DNA of 64,000 bases from Acidobacteriota bacterium (GCA_003223215.1 QHYH01000095.1:1-64000), one strand, 5' to 3'; shown: positions 52,344 to 60,571, counted from the stretch's first letter. Numbers and translations: made by a program. Notes: generated by a model from the sequence alone, not told the origin.

Positions 52344-53498
52344 ATGAATCGAAAAAAACCTTGCTGCATGCGTGGCCGGTATAAGTGTGTGCGTTTCCCC
52401 GGAGGTTGGCTCGGCACAGAAAAACAGAGCGGATTCCGAGTATGACATCGTGATTCGAGGCGGGCGCGTGCTGGACGGAGCGGGAAACCCGTGCGTATTC
52501 GCGGACGTGGCGATCAAAGACGGGCGCTTCGCGAAAATTGGAAAGGTCGAGGCAAGCGGCAAGACCGAAATCGATGCGCGCGGCCGGTACGTTTCGCCCG
52601 GCTGGATTGACATGATGGACCAATCCGGACCCGTGCTTCCAAAAAACGGCTTGGCGGAGAACAAGTTGATGGAGGGCGTGACCACGGCCATCGGAGGCGA
52701 AGGCGGTACGCCCGTGCCTGCTGACAAGTTGCGCGAGTATTGGGCTGAGCTTGAGAAAAACGGCATCAGCCTGAATTTCGGAACCTATTTTTCGGAAACG
52801 CAGGCCCGAGTGGCCGTGCTCAACTACGATGCACGCAAGCCCAACGGGGAAGAACTCGCGAAGATGAAAACGATTCTCGAAGCGGCGATGCAAAACGGCG
52901 CGATGGGCATGACCACCGCCCTGATCTATCCGCCTAGCAGTTACGCGACGACCGACGAACTGATCGAAATGGCCAAGGTCGCAGCCAAGTATGGCGGTAT
53001 TTATGCCAGCCACATGCGCGGTGAAGGGAAAGAGCTGGTGCAGTCCGTGGATGAACTGATCCAGATTGCCGAGAGGGGCGGGCTTCCCGGCGAGGTGTTT
53101 CATTTCAAGGCGGCTTACAGCCCAGGCTGGGGCAAGTTGATGAAGGAAGCCGGACGCCATATCGAGGCGGCGCGGGCGCGCGGAGTTGATGTGGCAGCCG
53201 ATTTGTATGTTTACACTGCCGGAGGAACAGGGCTGGAAGCGGCTATTCCGTCGTGGGCACACGAGGGTGGTAAGGAGCAACTTCTCAAGAGGCTAGCCGA
53301 CCCGGCGATCCGGGTCCGGTTGAAAAAGGAGATTCGTAAGGGCTCGCCAGGATGGTGGAGCATCGTCGAGGCTTCGGGCGGTTGGAAAACATCATTCTGG
53401 TGAACGCGCAAAACCCGGAAAATGCCAAATACCAGGGACGCAGCATCGCAGCCATAGCGAAAGAGATGAAGACTACCTCCAGACACTATTTTAGGTGA
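52344..53498 (+). pseudogene. N-acyl-D-amino-acid deacylase-like amidohydrolase, broken and truncated
   Basis: ATG 52344 begins the signal peptide, but seven A residues in a row (about 52352) put the rest in another frame (AACVAGISVCVSPEVGSAQ). The core is YDIVIRGGRVLDGAGNPCVF, DVAIKDGRFAKIGKVEASGK and VSPGWIDMMDQSGPVLPKNG, the start of D-aminoacylase/dihydroorotase-like enzymes. Metal-binding text follows in GIYASHMRGEGKELVQSVDE and GEVFHFKAAYSPGWGKLMKE. At 53385 the frame shifts again (WENIILVNAQNPENAKYQGR) and the gene ends at a TGA at 53496-53498. Full-length members are about 500 residues, so the last third is lost. HisXHis of the metal site is replaced by MMDQS, unusual for the family. 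Confidence 0.8.
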
Positions 53499-53606
53499 TA
53501 ATCCACCGCGTTACGGTTGATCCCCAACTTCTTCGTTGTCCCCGAGAGGTCCTCACCTAGGTCAACACCACGCGATTGCTGCCTCCCAAGTCCAGTCGAG
53601 CAGGAT

Positions 53607-54887
53607 TCATGAAGAACGCTCACGCGTGGCTGATGGCTCGACGAGAGCGTGGTCCGCAGGAAGGGCTTGGCCGGACCAAATACGCTGGGAAGTCCAAGGC
53701 ATGGCCGGAGCGCTCCAGAAGGCATCGGAAGGGGACAAGCCCAAAGGCAACAGGGCCGTGGCGCAGAGATAAAGACTTCCCGTGGAGATGTAACTTTCCG
53801 CTAGCGATGGCTGGTGTCCGCAAAAGCCGATTGTCAGCCAGCCCCCATCATCAAAGGTTCCCGGCGCCCCGATCATTTTGAAGATGACGGCAGACATGCC
53901 GCAGCGGACCTGTTCCGGCTTCAGGTGTTCGGGCAATTCGCGCATCAGGCTAACTTGAGCAAGAGCATGAAAAGCGCCAAACCGGTACGTGGTGGAACGA
54001 CCCATCGACGGGAATGTACCGTCAGGGGCAATCAGCCGCTCCAAGATGTCCGCGTAGCGCCGCGCCCGCTGCAATTCCATTGCATAGGCGCCCTCCAATT
54101 CGCGGTCCTTCTGTTTCACGACGGCAAGCACGTCCAGCAGCATGGGGTGAATCACGAAACTGTTGTAATAATCGAAGTGAAAGAATTCTCCGTCCCCATA
54201 CGCGCCATCTCCGACATACCAACGCAGCATCCGGCGCACAGGAGCTTCCAGCCGCTCTTCGACGGTGTTCTCGCCCATGGTTTGCAAAGCGGCTTCAATC
54301 ATCGCGGCAAACAGCACCCAATTATTTTTGTCCGGAGTGGGAATGACACGGGAGGACCGGAGCGCAGCGATCAACTGTTTGCGCACCCGCATATCCAGTC
54401 CAAACCACAAAATCTGCGGCGCTCGAAGAATTCCCTGCGCTAGAAACGCCGCGTCCACTAGGGGCTGGGAGCCGTCGTGAAAATTCATGAAGTCAGCCGA
54501 CTTAGGATCCGTGGCAGCGTCAAGAGATGCCTGGGCCCAACTGACGAACCTCTGCTGCTGCTTCGCTTCGGATTCATTCAGTCCCCCGGCTGCGAGCCAA
54601 GGCGCGATTCCGGCAAGCAACCGGCCAAGAGCCTCCAGATGCGTATATTTCCTTCGATCGGGATTCGCTGACTCCACAGGCATTCTCTTCTTCAGCTCGC
54701 CCCGGGCCAGGTTTTCAAGCACCGGCTTGGCCAGTCTCTCGAGCACAGCAAGCCAGTAAGCACGTTCGTTTACCTCGGCGGGTGTGCCCGGTTGAGCCTG
54801 CACCTGCAGCTTCGGGAAGGGCGAACTGAACACCGTCCGAGCGCCCAGGACTGCTGCGCATTTCAAAAAGTCTCTTCTGCGTTCCAT
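53607..54887 (-). CDS. DUF2264 protein with Tat-like export signal
   Basis: A 426-residue protein. ATG 54887 begins MERRRDFLKCAAVLGARTVF, a twin-arginine-type signal with Arg-Arg followed by hydrophobic residues; the longer frame upstream has no signal. The body is all-helical: ANPDRRKYTHLEALGRLLAG, ADFMNFHDGSQPLVDAAFLA, NNWVLFAAMIEAALQTMGEN and YVGDGAYGDGEFFHFDYYNS are the conserved DUF2264 segments (alpha/alpha toroid, seen in polysaccharide-acting proteins). The motif FHALAQVSLMRELPEHLKPE is near the C-terminal third. The family occurs near rhamnogalacturonan or exopolysaccharide degradation genes; here its neighbours are D-amino-acid enzymes. The gene ends close to the deacylase remnant, on the opposite strand. 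Confidence 0.8.
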   Translation of the reverse strand: MERRRDFLKCAAVLGARTVFSSPFPKLQVQAQPGTPAEVNERAYWLAVLERLAKPVLENLARGELKKRMPVESANPDRRKYTHLEALGRLLAGIAPWLAAGGLNESEAKQQQRFVSWAQASLDAATDPKSADFMNFHDGSQPLVDAAFLAQGILRAPQILWFGLDMRVRKQLIAALRSSRVIPTPDKNNWVLFAAMIEAALQTMGENTVEERLEAPVRRMLRWYVGDGAYGDGEFFHFDYYNSFVIHPMLLDVLAVVKQKDRELEGAYAMELQRARRYADILERLIAPDGTFPSMGRSTTYRFGAFHALAQVSLMRELPEHLKPEQVRCGMSAVIFKMIGAPGTFDDGGWLTIGFCGHQPSLAESYISTGSLYLCATALLPLGLSPSDAFWSAPAMPWTSQRIWSGQALPADHALVEPSATRERSS

Positions 54888-55208
54888 AAGGCGATCGGAG
54901 TATTTAAAGGCCTTTCTTCTCTTTGCGCAAATCCAGTTTTGAGAGTCAGCGCGGCATGACCGTCGGCCCCACAGTCGAATTTCTGAGAAGGCCACAGCCA
55001 CCCATGACACATCAAAGGCGTTCGATTCATGCAACAGATCGCTCCGCAACCACCAACGGCGCAAAAAGTAGCTAGGTGTGATTGTGGACCAACGTCCTCC
55101 AGTTGTCCTGCTGGGAAGGCCAATAAGCGTGCACCGCACGTGGAGAAACTTAGATACCTAGCTTCACTTGCGCCATCGTGCGAGCGGCTCGCTGGGCCGC
55201 AGATGTAG
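54888..55208. other. Intergenic region between DUF2264 gene and VapBC
   Basis: About 320 bases. The DUF2264 frame is open upstream, but its residues carry no signal or motif. No clear promoter was seen for the leftward gene. Confidence 0.35.
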
Positions 55209-55224
55209 TCACATGTGATACAAT
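55209..55224 (+). promoter_or_regulatory. Palindrome next to a -10 box before the vapBC-type pair
   Basis: TCACATGTGA (55209-55218) is a perfect palindrome directly followed by TACAAT (55219-55224), a good -10 sequence. A bound antitoxin here would block transcription. No clear -35 is visible. Confidence 0.45.
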
Positions 55225-55269
55225 GTAGCCTCAAGGCAACGTGCTGCTGAAAGCACCGTAGGGTTGACC

Positions 55270-55545
55270 ATGGCTGAACGCCGAGTCGGTATCCGTGAGC
55301 TCAAGTCGAAATTGAGCGAGTGCGTGCGCGAAGTCAGGGAGGGCCAGACGATCGTGGTCACACAACGCGGACGCGTTGTCGCCCGCCTCATCCCCGAGGC
55401 CACGCCAGTGCGTGAACGCCTGGCGGCGCTCAAGAGCGCCGGTGGCATTCAGTGGAGCGGCCGGCGATTGCCCCGGACGAAGCCCGTCGCACGGCTACGA
55501 GGGCGGCGCACGGTCGCTGATCTGGTCAGCGAGAATCGCGAGTGA
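55270..55545 (+). CDS. Phd/YefM-type antitoxin of a VapBC-like pair
   Basis: A 91-residue protein from ATG 55270 (a TTG six bases upstream is also open). The family pattern is VGIRELKSKLSECVREVREG followed by QTIVVTQRGRVVARLIPEAT, the Phd N-terminal DNA-binding fold. The C-terminal part is basic and Arg-rich (GIQWSGRRLPRTKPVARLRG), typical for wrapping the toxin. Its stop overlaps the toxin GTG by four bases. Probably autorepressing through the palindrome at 55209. Confidence 0.85.
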   Translation: MAERRVGIRELKSKLSECVREVREGQTIVVTQRGRVVARLIPEATPVRERLAALKSAGGIQWSGRRLPRTKPVARLRGRRTVADLVSENRE

Positions 55546-55982
55546 TTGCGTACTTCGACGCCAGTGCTTTGGTGAAGCGTCATGTCAAGGAGCGGGGATC
55601 GCGCGAGACGCTCGACTTCGCGGCACGCGCCGACGTTGTCGCCACGTCTCTGATTAGCCGAGCGGAGGTCGCGGCGGCGCTCACCAAGGCGGTGCGCGCG
55701 AAACTCTTGGAGGAGGACGAAGCGCGACAAGCCCAGCGCGCTTTCGCCGCACAATGGCCTGACATCGCCCGCGTCCCTGTCACGGAGGCGCTCGTGTCGC
55801 GCGCCGAGACGCTGGCCTGGGAGTATGGACTCCGCGGTTATGATGCGATCCAACTCGCCTCGGCAGTTCTGTTTCAGGAGTCTCTAGGGACCGCGGTCAG
55901 ACTGGCGACCTACGACAAGCAACTGTGGGATGCCGCGCGACGTGCCGGGTTTGAGCCCTGGCCGGACAAGGCGCCCCAGTAG
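55542..55982 (+). CDS. PIN-domain toxin (VapC type), intact
   Basis: A 146-residue protein starting GTG at 55542 within the antitoxin stop. The PIN catalytic residues are present: Asp6 in MIAYFDASALVKRH, Glu42 in LISRAEVAAALTKA, Asp101 in LRGYDAIQLASAVL and Asp125 in LATYDKQLWDAARR. By family it is a magnesium-dependent ribonuclease, often cutting tRNA or rRNA. It contrasts with the dead PIN gene at 34583, which has a different antitoxin in the same gene order. Confidence 0.9.
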   Translation: MIAYFDASALVKRHVKERGSRETLDFAARADVVATSLISRAEVAAALTKAVRAKLLEEDEARQAQRAFAAQWPDIARVPVTEALVSRAETLAWEYGLRGYDAIQLASAVLFQESLGTAVRLATYDKQLWDAARRAGFEPWPDKAPQ

Positions 55983-55997
55983 TCGAGTTGCTCTAAG

Positions 55998-56819
55998 CTA
56001 GTTGGCGCTCACGGGACCACGTCCGACCAGGGTTCCGTTCACATCAATATTGTCGAGGATCGCAGCTCCGAACTCATCTGGACCCCCTCCTGTATTTACA
56101 AAAGGTAGGGGAAACGTCGTCGTTGGCGTCAGATATCCCTCGTCGAAGACGATCTGAATCCTCTGCACCGTGCCCGTAATGGGGCAGGGGCCGAATGTTG
56201 GACCGCATGCAGCCCCGAAACCCATCGGGGGGTTCCAGCGCAGCCTTAGCCAACCGTCTCCAAGAGTCTCCATGTTGGGCGGAGGTGAGCTGCAGCCAAG
56301 GAAGAAGAACCCGATAGAAGTGCTGACGTTGAAGCGAGGCGCGCCCGCGCCGCAATGCGATCCTTGGGGACCGCTGTGCGTACCGGGGCCGAACTTCCTG
56401 ATGTCATAGCCGAGTTCAGTCAGGGTAATGCCCTTAATGTTGATGAGATCGGCTGTCGCGGCTGCAAAATTTACGGTCGGGCCAGTCTTCACGAGCAGGA
56501 GACCCTGGTTCCGCTGGTCATTCAGATCGCCGCTTGAGCACGCGGGATCGGTATAAGTTGAGGAGCCGCCAACGCCGGTGAAGTCCGCATTTGGAAGCGC
56601 GATCGTGGCCTGCGTAGGGCAGCCTATTGCGCTGAGCCAACTCGCCTGGACAAGTTTGTTTTTCCCGGATCGAACTCCCGGGGTATTACGTTTGTAAAGG
56701 TTCCGGGCGGATCGGTTGTGGGATCAATGAGGGGCTCGGGCAGGATGCTCATCAGAGCCTGACTGAGCTGGATCGTGGTTTGCAGGGTCGAAGTGTTCGT
56801 TGTCTGAGCACCTGCAGGC
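55998..56819 (-). pseudogene. Secreted hypothetical protein, frameshifted and N-truncated
   Basis: The minus strand reads a long exported-looking protein: the visible frame ends GRGPVSAN, with IGFFFLGCSSPPPNMETLGD, LGDGWLRLRWNPPMGFGAAC and GTVQRIQIVFDEGYLTPTTT. Upstream the same frame continues SAIGCPTQATIALPNADFTG and CSSGDLNDQRNQGLLLVKTG. A one-base shift near 56665 then leads to TTIQLSQALMSILPEPLIDP and TFTNVIPREFDPGK. No signal peptide remains, as the N-terminus is cut at about 56819. The Cys-rich, Gly-rich style suggests an extracellular protein. I recognise no family. Confidence 0.5.
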
Positions 56820-56960
56820 TCACCGCCGCCGCCGCAGTTCGTCGAGAATTCGCGACGCAGGCTGGAGACCGCCTGCCTCGGCAGATCCCCAGGACGTTAA
56901 CAACGCGTCCTGCAAGGCGCGCCGCTCATCGCTAGTGAGGTCATCGCCTTCTGAGAAGCC
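56820..56960 (-). pseudogene. C-terminal remnant of an antitoxin-like protein
   Basis: The minus strand reads LTSDERRALQDALLTSWG followed by SAEAGGLQPASRILDELR and a stop near 56820. Text of the form DExRxALxxAxxxSxxxAxAGxxxPAxxILxELRxRR is typical of the C-terminal end of small addiction-module antitoxins. Only about 40 codons remain, directly abutting the decayed secreted gene. Confidence 0.4.
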
Positions 56961-57473
56961 TTATTATCTCCATGCCTGACGGCTCCAATGCGGTAGGTGC
57001 CTGGCGCCTCCGGTACGGCTGTACTATGGCGCTACACAAGCCATTTCGATAGCCTGCATGCAATAAGCGGAAATCACGGCGTATCAGCGCTATGACGTTG
57101 CTGCGCACGACACCTTTTCACCGATTTTTCGAAGAGTATCTGGAAAAATTAGGTTTTCAATCTCGGTGCGAGGCCCCAGCCCATGCCTAAACTAGTCGCA
57201 TTTCTCCAATTTGTTGGATCACTTGTAGTCGCCTATTGTGCCGTTCGGAGTGCCGCTACAATTTGGAATATTTGCCAAAGATGGCGTCGGTCGTAATAAG
57301 GATGTCTCCTCAAAAACTATGGACGCTCGACGAGGCTTGAGACTGACGAGCAAAGGCGATTTCTCGGCCTAACCGGTTCGCCAGGTGGAGCCTGGTCCGT
57401 TCGTGGGCGGACGTTCGCGCACCGAGCTGAAACGTTTTTCGGTTTGCAAGTAGGCAGGCATGCGACGCAGGCA
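56961..57473. other. Intergenic region upstream of the GntR operon
   Basis: No supported gene. Only short frames without ribosome sites. The right end leads into a clear promoter at 57474. Confidence 0.4.
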
Positions 57474-57505
57474 TTGACAGACTGTACTAGCTGTAGTAAT
57501 ACAGT
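57474..57505 (+). promoter_or_regulatory. Promoter with overlapping GntR operator
   Basis: TTGACA (57474-57479) is followed after 17 bases by TAATAC (57497-57502). An inverted repeat, ACTGTACTA (57481-57489) with TAGTAATACAGT (57494-57505), covers spacer and -10. YtrA-type GntR repressors bind such ACTGTA...TACAGT sites over their own promoter. ATG 57514 lies eleven bases after the -10, so the mRNA is probably leaderless. Confidence 0.7.
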
Positions 57506-57513
57506 CATGACAA

Positions 57514-57945
57514 ATGATCCCATTTCAAATATCTTTTCGCCCCGGAGCTCCCCTCTGCGACCAGGTCGTCTACGCTGCGAAAAAAGCCGTTGTGTCTGGT
57601 CAGATGCGTACGGGGGATCCCTTCCCTTCCGTGCGTGTCCTTAGCAAGGAATTGAAGATCAATCCAAATACGGCCCACAAGGTCATCACCCAATTGGTCA
57701 ACGAAGGGGTCCTTGAGGTTCACCCAGGAACGGGTACGGCAGTGGCAGCCCGGCCTCCTTCCAGTCCCAGGGAACGTGCCCAGTTGCTCGGTCAGGAAAT
57801 CGAGCAACTCGTTGTCGAAGCCAAGCGCTGCGGTGTTGATCTCGATTCCGTTCTGGCTGCCGTTCAGAAGCACTGGAAGAGACTCGGTGGCAGAAATGAA
57901 CCTCATGTTTCTTTTTCAAAGGAAGAAGAGCGCACAAGTGTATGA
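57514..57945 (+). CDS. GntR family regulator, YtrA subfamily
   Basis: A 143-residue protein. The winged helix is at 10-75: APLCDQVVYAAKKAVVSGQM, GDPFPSVRVLSKELKINPNT, AHKVITQLVNEGVLEVHPGT, the usual YtrA pattern. The short C-terminal helix (ARQLLGQEIEQLVVEAKRCG-like) dimerises and takes the place of a ligand domain. YtrA-type repressors control ABC transport operons, and here the ABC ATPase starts in the four-base overlap ATGA (57942-57945). It sits next to a matching operator, so autorepression of the whole operon is likely. Confidence 0.92.
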   Translation: MIPFQISFRPGAPLCDQVVYAAKKAVVSGQMRTGDPFPSVRVLSKELKINPNTAHKVITQLVNEGVLEVHPGTGTAVAARPPSSPRERAQLLGQEIEQLVVEAKRCGVDLDSVLAAVQKHWKRLGGRNEPHVSFSKEEERTSV

Positions 57946-58637
57946 GTTACGCCATAAAAACCGAGGAGTTGTCGAAGCGATTCGGCCGTGTCCAAGCCCT
58001 GAATGGGTTGAACCTCAAGGTCCCGGAAGGTGCGATCTATGCTCTTGTGGGCCCCAACGGGGCGGGTAAGACAACCACACTTAAACTGCTCATGAATGTT
58101 CTCAGACCCACTAGTGGAAATTGCGAAGTCCTCGGCGTTGCGTCCGAGAAACTCCGTTACTGCGATTTGGCCGTTATCGGTTACGTGTCGGAAAACCAGG
58201 ATATGCCGGACTGGATGACCGGCCGCTATCTTCTTTCTTATCTCAGGCCGTTTTACCCCACTTGGGATGACGGAGTGGCGTATGAAATTTCGTCGCACGA
58301 TCTCCATGACCTCGAGAGTTTTGTCAGCCATGTCGGCTATCTCGACCGCGGTTGCCTGTGTTTCTCAGAAGAAATCTCGTTCTTGGTTGAACGCTTTCGC
58401 GAAGTGGAGGTTACTTTGGGAGCCACGCCTCGCATGCCCGTCGACTGGCCGAAGAACTGGATTTGCCGTGAATCGTCATCCGCTGTAGTACGTTTCATTG
58501 AAACGCGTTTTGATAGCGAAAGTACGCCTACGGAAATCAACCGGCGCTTCGTCGGCTCGCGCAACGTTTCATTCACTCCGATGTCGTTGCGCGCTATCTT
58601 CACGGCCGTTGCGAGGTCCTCGAGCGGGACCGCCTGA
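57942..58637 (+). CDS. ABC ATPase with in-frame loss of signature and Walker B
   Basis: A 231-residue ABC ATP-binding protein. The first third is normal: LSKRFGRVQALNGLNLKVPE, Walker A GPNGAGKTTTLKLLMN, and a Q-loop in VIGYVSENQDMPDWMT. It then jumps from LRPFYPTWDDGVAYE straight to ISSHDLHDLESFVSHVGYLD, the H-loop (His in SSHDL). The signature (LSGGQ-like) and Walker B with its Asp/Glu, about 70-80 residues, are missing, yet the frame is kept. Without them the protein should not hydrolyse ATP. The rest of the sequence to the C-terminus is normal for YtrB-type proteins. The deletion is too large for a sequencing error of one or two bases. Confidence 0.85.
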   Translation: MSYAIKTEELSKRFGRVQALNGLNLKVPEGAIYALVGPNGAGKTTTLKLLMNVLRPTSGNCEVLGVASEKLRYCDLAVIGYVSENQDMPDWMTGRYLLSYLRPFYPTWDDGVAYEISSHDLHDLESFVSHVGYLDRGCLCFSEEISFLVERFREVEVTLGATPRMPVDWPKNWICRESSSAVVRFIETRFDSESTPTEINRRFVGSRNVSFTPMSLRAIFTAVARSSSGTA

Positions 58638-58649
58638 AAGGAGCCTTCG

Positions 58650-60152
58650 ATGCGGCACACTCTCCACATCTTCAAAAAGGACTCTCGACACTTGTGGAAA
58701 GAAATTCTCGTCGTTACAACCATGATCGCAGCCTTCGCCTACCTCGGCGCTCGTAGCCGACCCGTCTTGACCGCGTATGCGCTTCCCATCGATCGGCTGG
58801 ACGCTATTTACCGCCTGCTATTGCCGCTGGCCTGGTGGTACCTGATCGCTGCCGTTGTTCATGGAGAGCCCATTTCGGGCGATCGCCAGTTCTGGCTCAC
58901 ACGCCCATATCGTCGTGGGAGTCTTTTGGCCGCTAAGGTTCTCTTCGTGCTGGTGTTCCTGAACCTGCCGATGCTCTTAGCCGACTGTGTCATCCTTGCC
59001 GCTCACGGCTTCAAGGCTTGGTCCTATTTGCCCGGATTGCTCGTCCGCCAGTTGCTGCTCCTTCTCGTCTGGTTCCTTCCGTTCTTGGCATTGGCGACTG
59101 TCACGGAGAATTTGAAGCAGTTCCTGCTTCTTCCGGTTATGATTCCAGTCCTCTACTTCATCATCGCCTTTGTCGGTAGGCTGCCCGTTTTCGGCCTTTA
59201 CGGCCACGGGGAATGGATTCCGATTTCCGCCATGATCGTGGTGGTGGTCGTGGGGACATTTCTGATTCTGCGGATTCAGTACCTGCACCGGCGGACGACG
59301 CTCGCTCGCGGAATCGCCATCTGCGCGTTGCCTCTCGCGTTAGTGGTCCCGTCTTTTTTCCCACGCCCGACGGCGTATGCCGCGCAGTTGGCGCTGACTC
59401 ATCGGCAAGCGTTGCCAGCTTCTGTGGTCCTCGGGTTGGACCTGAGCAGACAGGACGGACAGGATCGCAATAGTCTGGTGACTGATGGCGAAGCGAATAC
59501 CGTGGAATTGGACTTCCCACTTCGAGCTACGGGAATTCCGCAGGATCTGGATCTAATCGCAGATCATTTGGCGGTGAAGGTTCGGACTCCCGACGGTAAC
59601 AGCCTGAACACGACCTGGCGCAGTCTGATGTTTTCTGACAGAAATGGCCAGCTTTGGATGAAGGTCCATATCGACGAAGCGGTATTCCAGAAGTTAAGAC
59701 GTACCACGGTGACTGTGAGAACTTCCGCTTATCTGACATTATTAGGGAATTCGAGGGCAACTCTGATTCCAGCTGGTGCAAAATCCATGGAAGTACCTGG
59801 GATTGGGCGTTGCTCTTTCTTGCCTGATAATATGCACGAGTGGGTCTTATTCTGCCAAGCTCCCTTCCGGCAGCCCGTCGACTTTTGCAAAGCTATTCTC
59901 GGGGAAAGTGAGATTCGTAAGTTCAACGAGGCGCTCCCGATCGGAGGATCTTATTCTCCCTACCCTGCCGAATTAGAAGTTAGCCCGCTAGTCCTTACAT
60001 TCAATGGGGTTTATGGCATCTCGCGGCCGATCAGCGGTGCTCTGATGCTGACCGCAACTCCCTTAAGCCATTTTCATACTGACTTTGAGCTTCCAGACGT
60101 TTCACTCAAGGATTTTGTACTCGATAAGCAAACAGTGGACTCTCATTTTTGA
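58650..60152 (+). CDS. ABC-2 type membrane permease of the YtrA-type operon
   Basis: A 500-residue membrane protein. The N-terminal MRHTLHIFKKDSRHLWKEIL is followed by about six predicted membrane segments: LLPLAWWYLIAAVVHGEPIS, LLAAKVLFVLVFLNLPMLLA, QLLLLLVWFLPFLALATVTE, FLLLPVMIPVLYFIIAFVGR and SAMIVVVVVGTFLILRIQYL. The latter half (from about 250) is a large exported beta domain (VRTPDGNSLNTTWRSLMFSD, MEVPGIGRCSFLPDNMHEWV). It starts twelve bases after the ATPase gene, completing a regulator/ATPase/permease operon. The last five codons and the stop are shared with repeat R1. Confidence 0.85.
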   Translation: MRHTLHIFKKDSRHLWKEILVVTTMIAAFAYLGARSRPVLTAYALPIDRLDAIYRLLLPLAWWYLIAAVVHGEPISGDRQFWLTRPYRRGSLLAAKVLFVLVFLNLPMLLADCVILAAHGFKAWSYLPGLLVRQLLLLLVWFLPFLALATVTENLKQFLLLPVMIPVLYFIIAFVGRLPVFGLYGHGEWIPISAMIVVVVVGTFLILRIQYLHRRTTLARGIAICALPLALVVPSFFPRPTAYAAQLALTHRQALPASVVLGLDLSRQDGQDRNSLVTDGEANTVELDFPLRATGIPQDLDLIADHLAVKVRTPDGNSLNTTWRSLMFSDRNGQLWMKVHIDEAVFQKLRRTTVTVRTSAYLTLLGNSRATLIPAGAKSMEVPGIGRCSFLPDNMHEWVLFCQAPFRQPVDFCKAILGESEIRKFNEALPIGGSYSPYPAELEVSPLVLTFNGVYGISRPISGALMLTATPLSHFHTDFELPDVSLKDFVLDKQTVDSHF

Positions 60153-60322
60153 TCAGGCGAGTCAGGCGAGTGCCTGTTCGACGGAGGAGTCTGAAGTCCA
60201 TAAGAATGAGTTGGGACCGGCAGCGCCTGACCGTTAAGGCTAAAGAACGGGATGTTGAGGACGAGTTGCAGAATGACGGCCAAGAGTACGGCGTTTGGCA
60301 GATACAGGTAGATGAATTTCAT
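60134..60322. repeat. Dispersed repeat R1, copy C
   Basis: The longest copy of R1. It begins within the last codons of the permease (GTGGACTCTCATTTTTGA) and runs to the ATG of the small minus-strand frame. It contains a tandem CAGGCGAGTCAGGCGAGT absent from copy B. A stretch of more than 40 bases is identical to copy B (15671-15799), and the second half also matches copy A (604-700). Confidence 0.8.
60143..60322 (-). CDS. Possible small secreted peptide, 59 residues, antisense to R1
   Basis: On the minus strand ATG 60322 opens MKFIYLYLPNAVLLAVILQL, a strong signal peptide, then VLNIPFFSLNGQALPVPTHS and YGLQTPPSNRHSPDSPDQK, stop at 60143-60145. A cleavage-like NGQA follows the hydrophobic core. 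The frame overlaps the permease stop by ten bases in convergent orientation. Copy A and copy B of the repeat keep the core LQLVLN-P--S-N-QAL in broken or truncated form. The plus strand also reads a plausible frame (MSWDRQRLTVKAKERDVEDE), so which strand codes is open. No ribosome site is seen. Confidence 0.4.
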   Translation of the reverse strand: MKFIYLYLPNAVLLAVILQLVLNIPFFSLNGQALPVPTHSYGLQTPPSNRHSPDSPDQK

Positions 60323-60540
60323 CGGACCGGTCGTGGTTTTCTATCTCGTTGCTTGGCTTGCCTTTACGCTCGCGTATCTAGCCGATTTTTTCCTCTGCTT
60401 TGGGCCCAACTGTTCCCGATGTTCCCGGATTCAACTCGAGAACATGTGTCAAAAAAAAGGGTCGGGTCAATACTTGCTAAGTGACTGAAAAAAAGAAGCT
60501 AATGCGTCTTTCACAACTTTTTACAATCATTTGCGATGGG

Positions 60541-60571
60541 TTGACAACTTGTCCGAAGATGTCTTTATAGT
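60541..60571 (+). promoter_or_regulatory. Promoter of the histidine kinase operon
   Basis: TTGACA (60541-60546) and TATAGT (60566-60571) lie 19 bases apart; TTTATA (60564-60569) at 17 is an alternative -10. The kinase ATG is 42 bases downstream. Confidence 0.5.
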
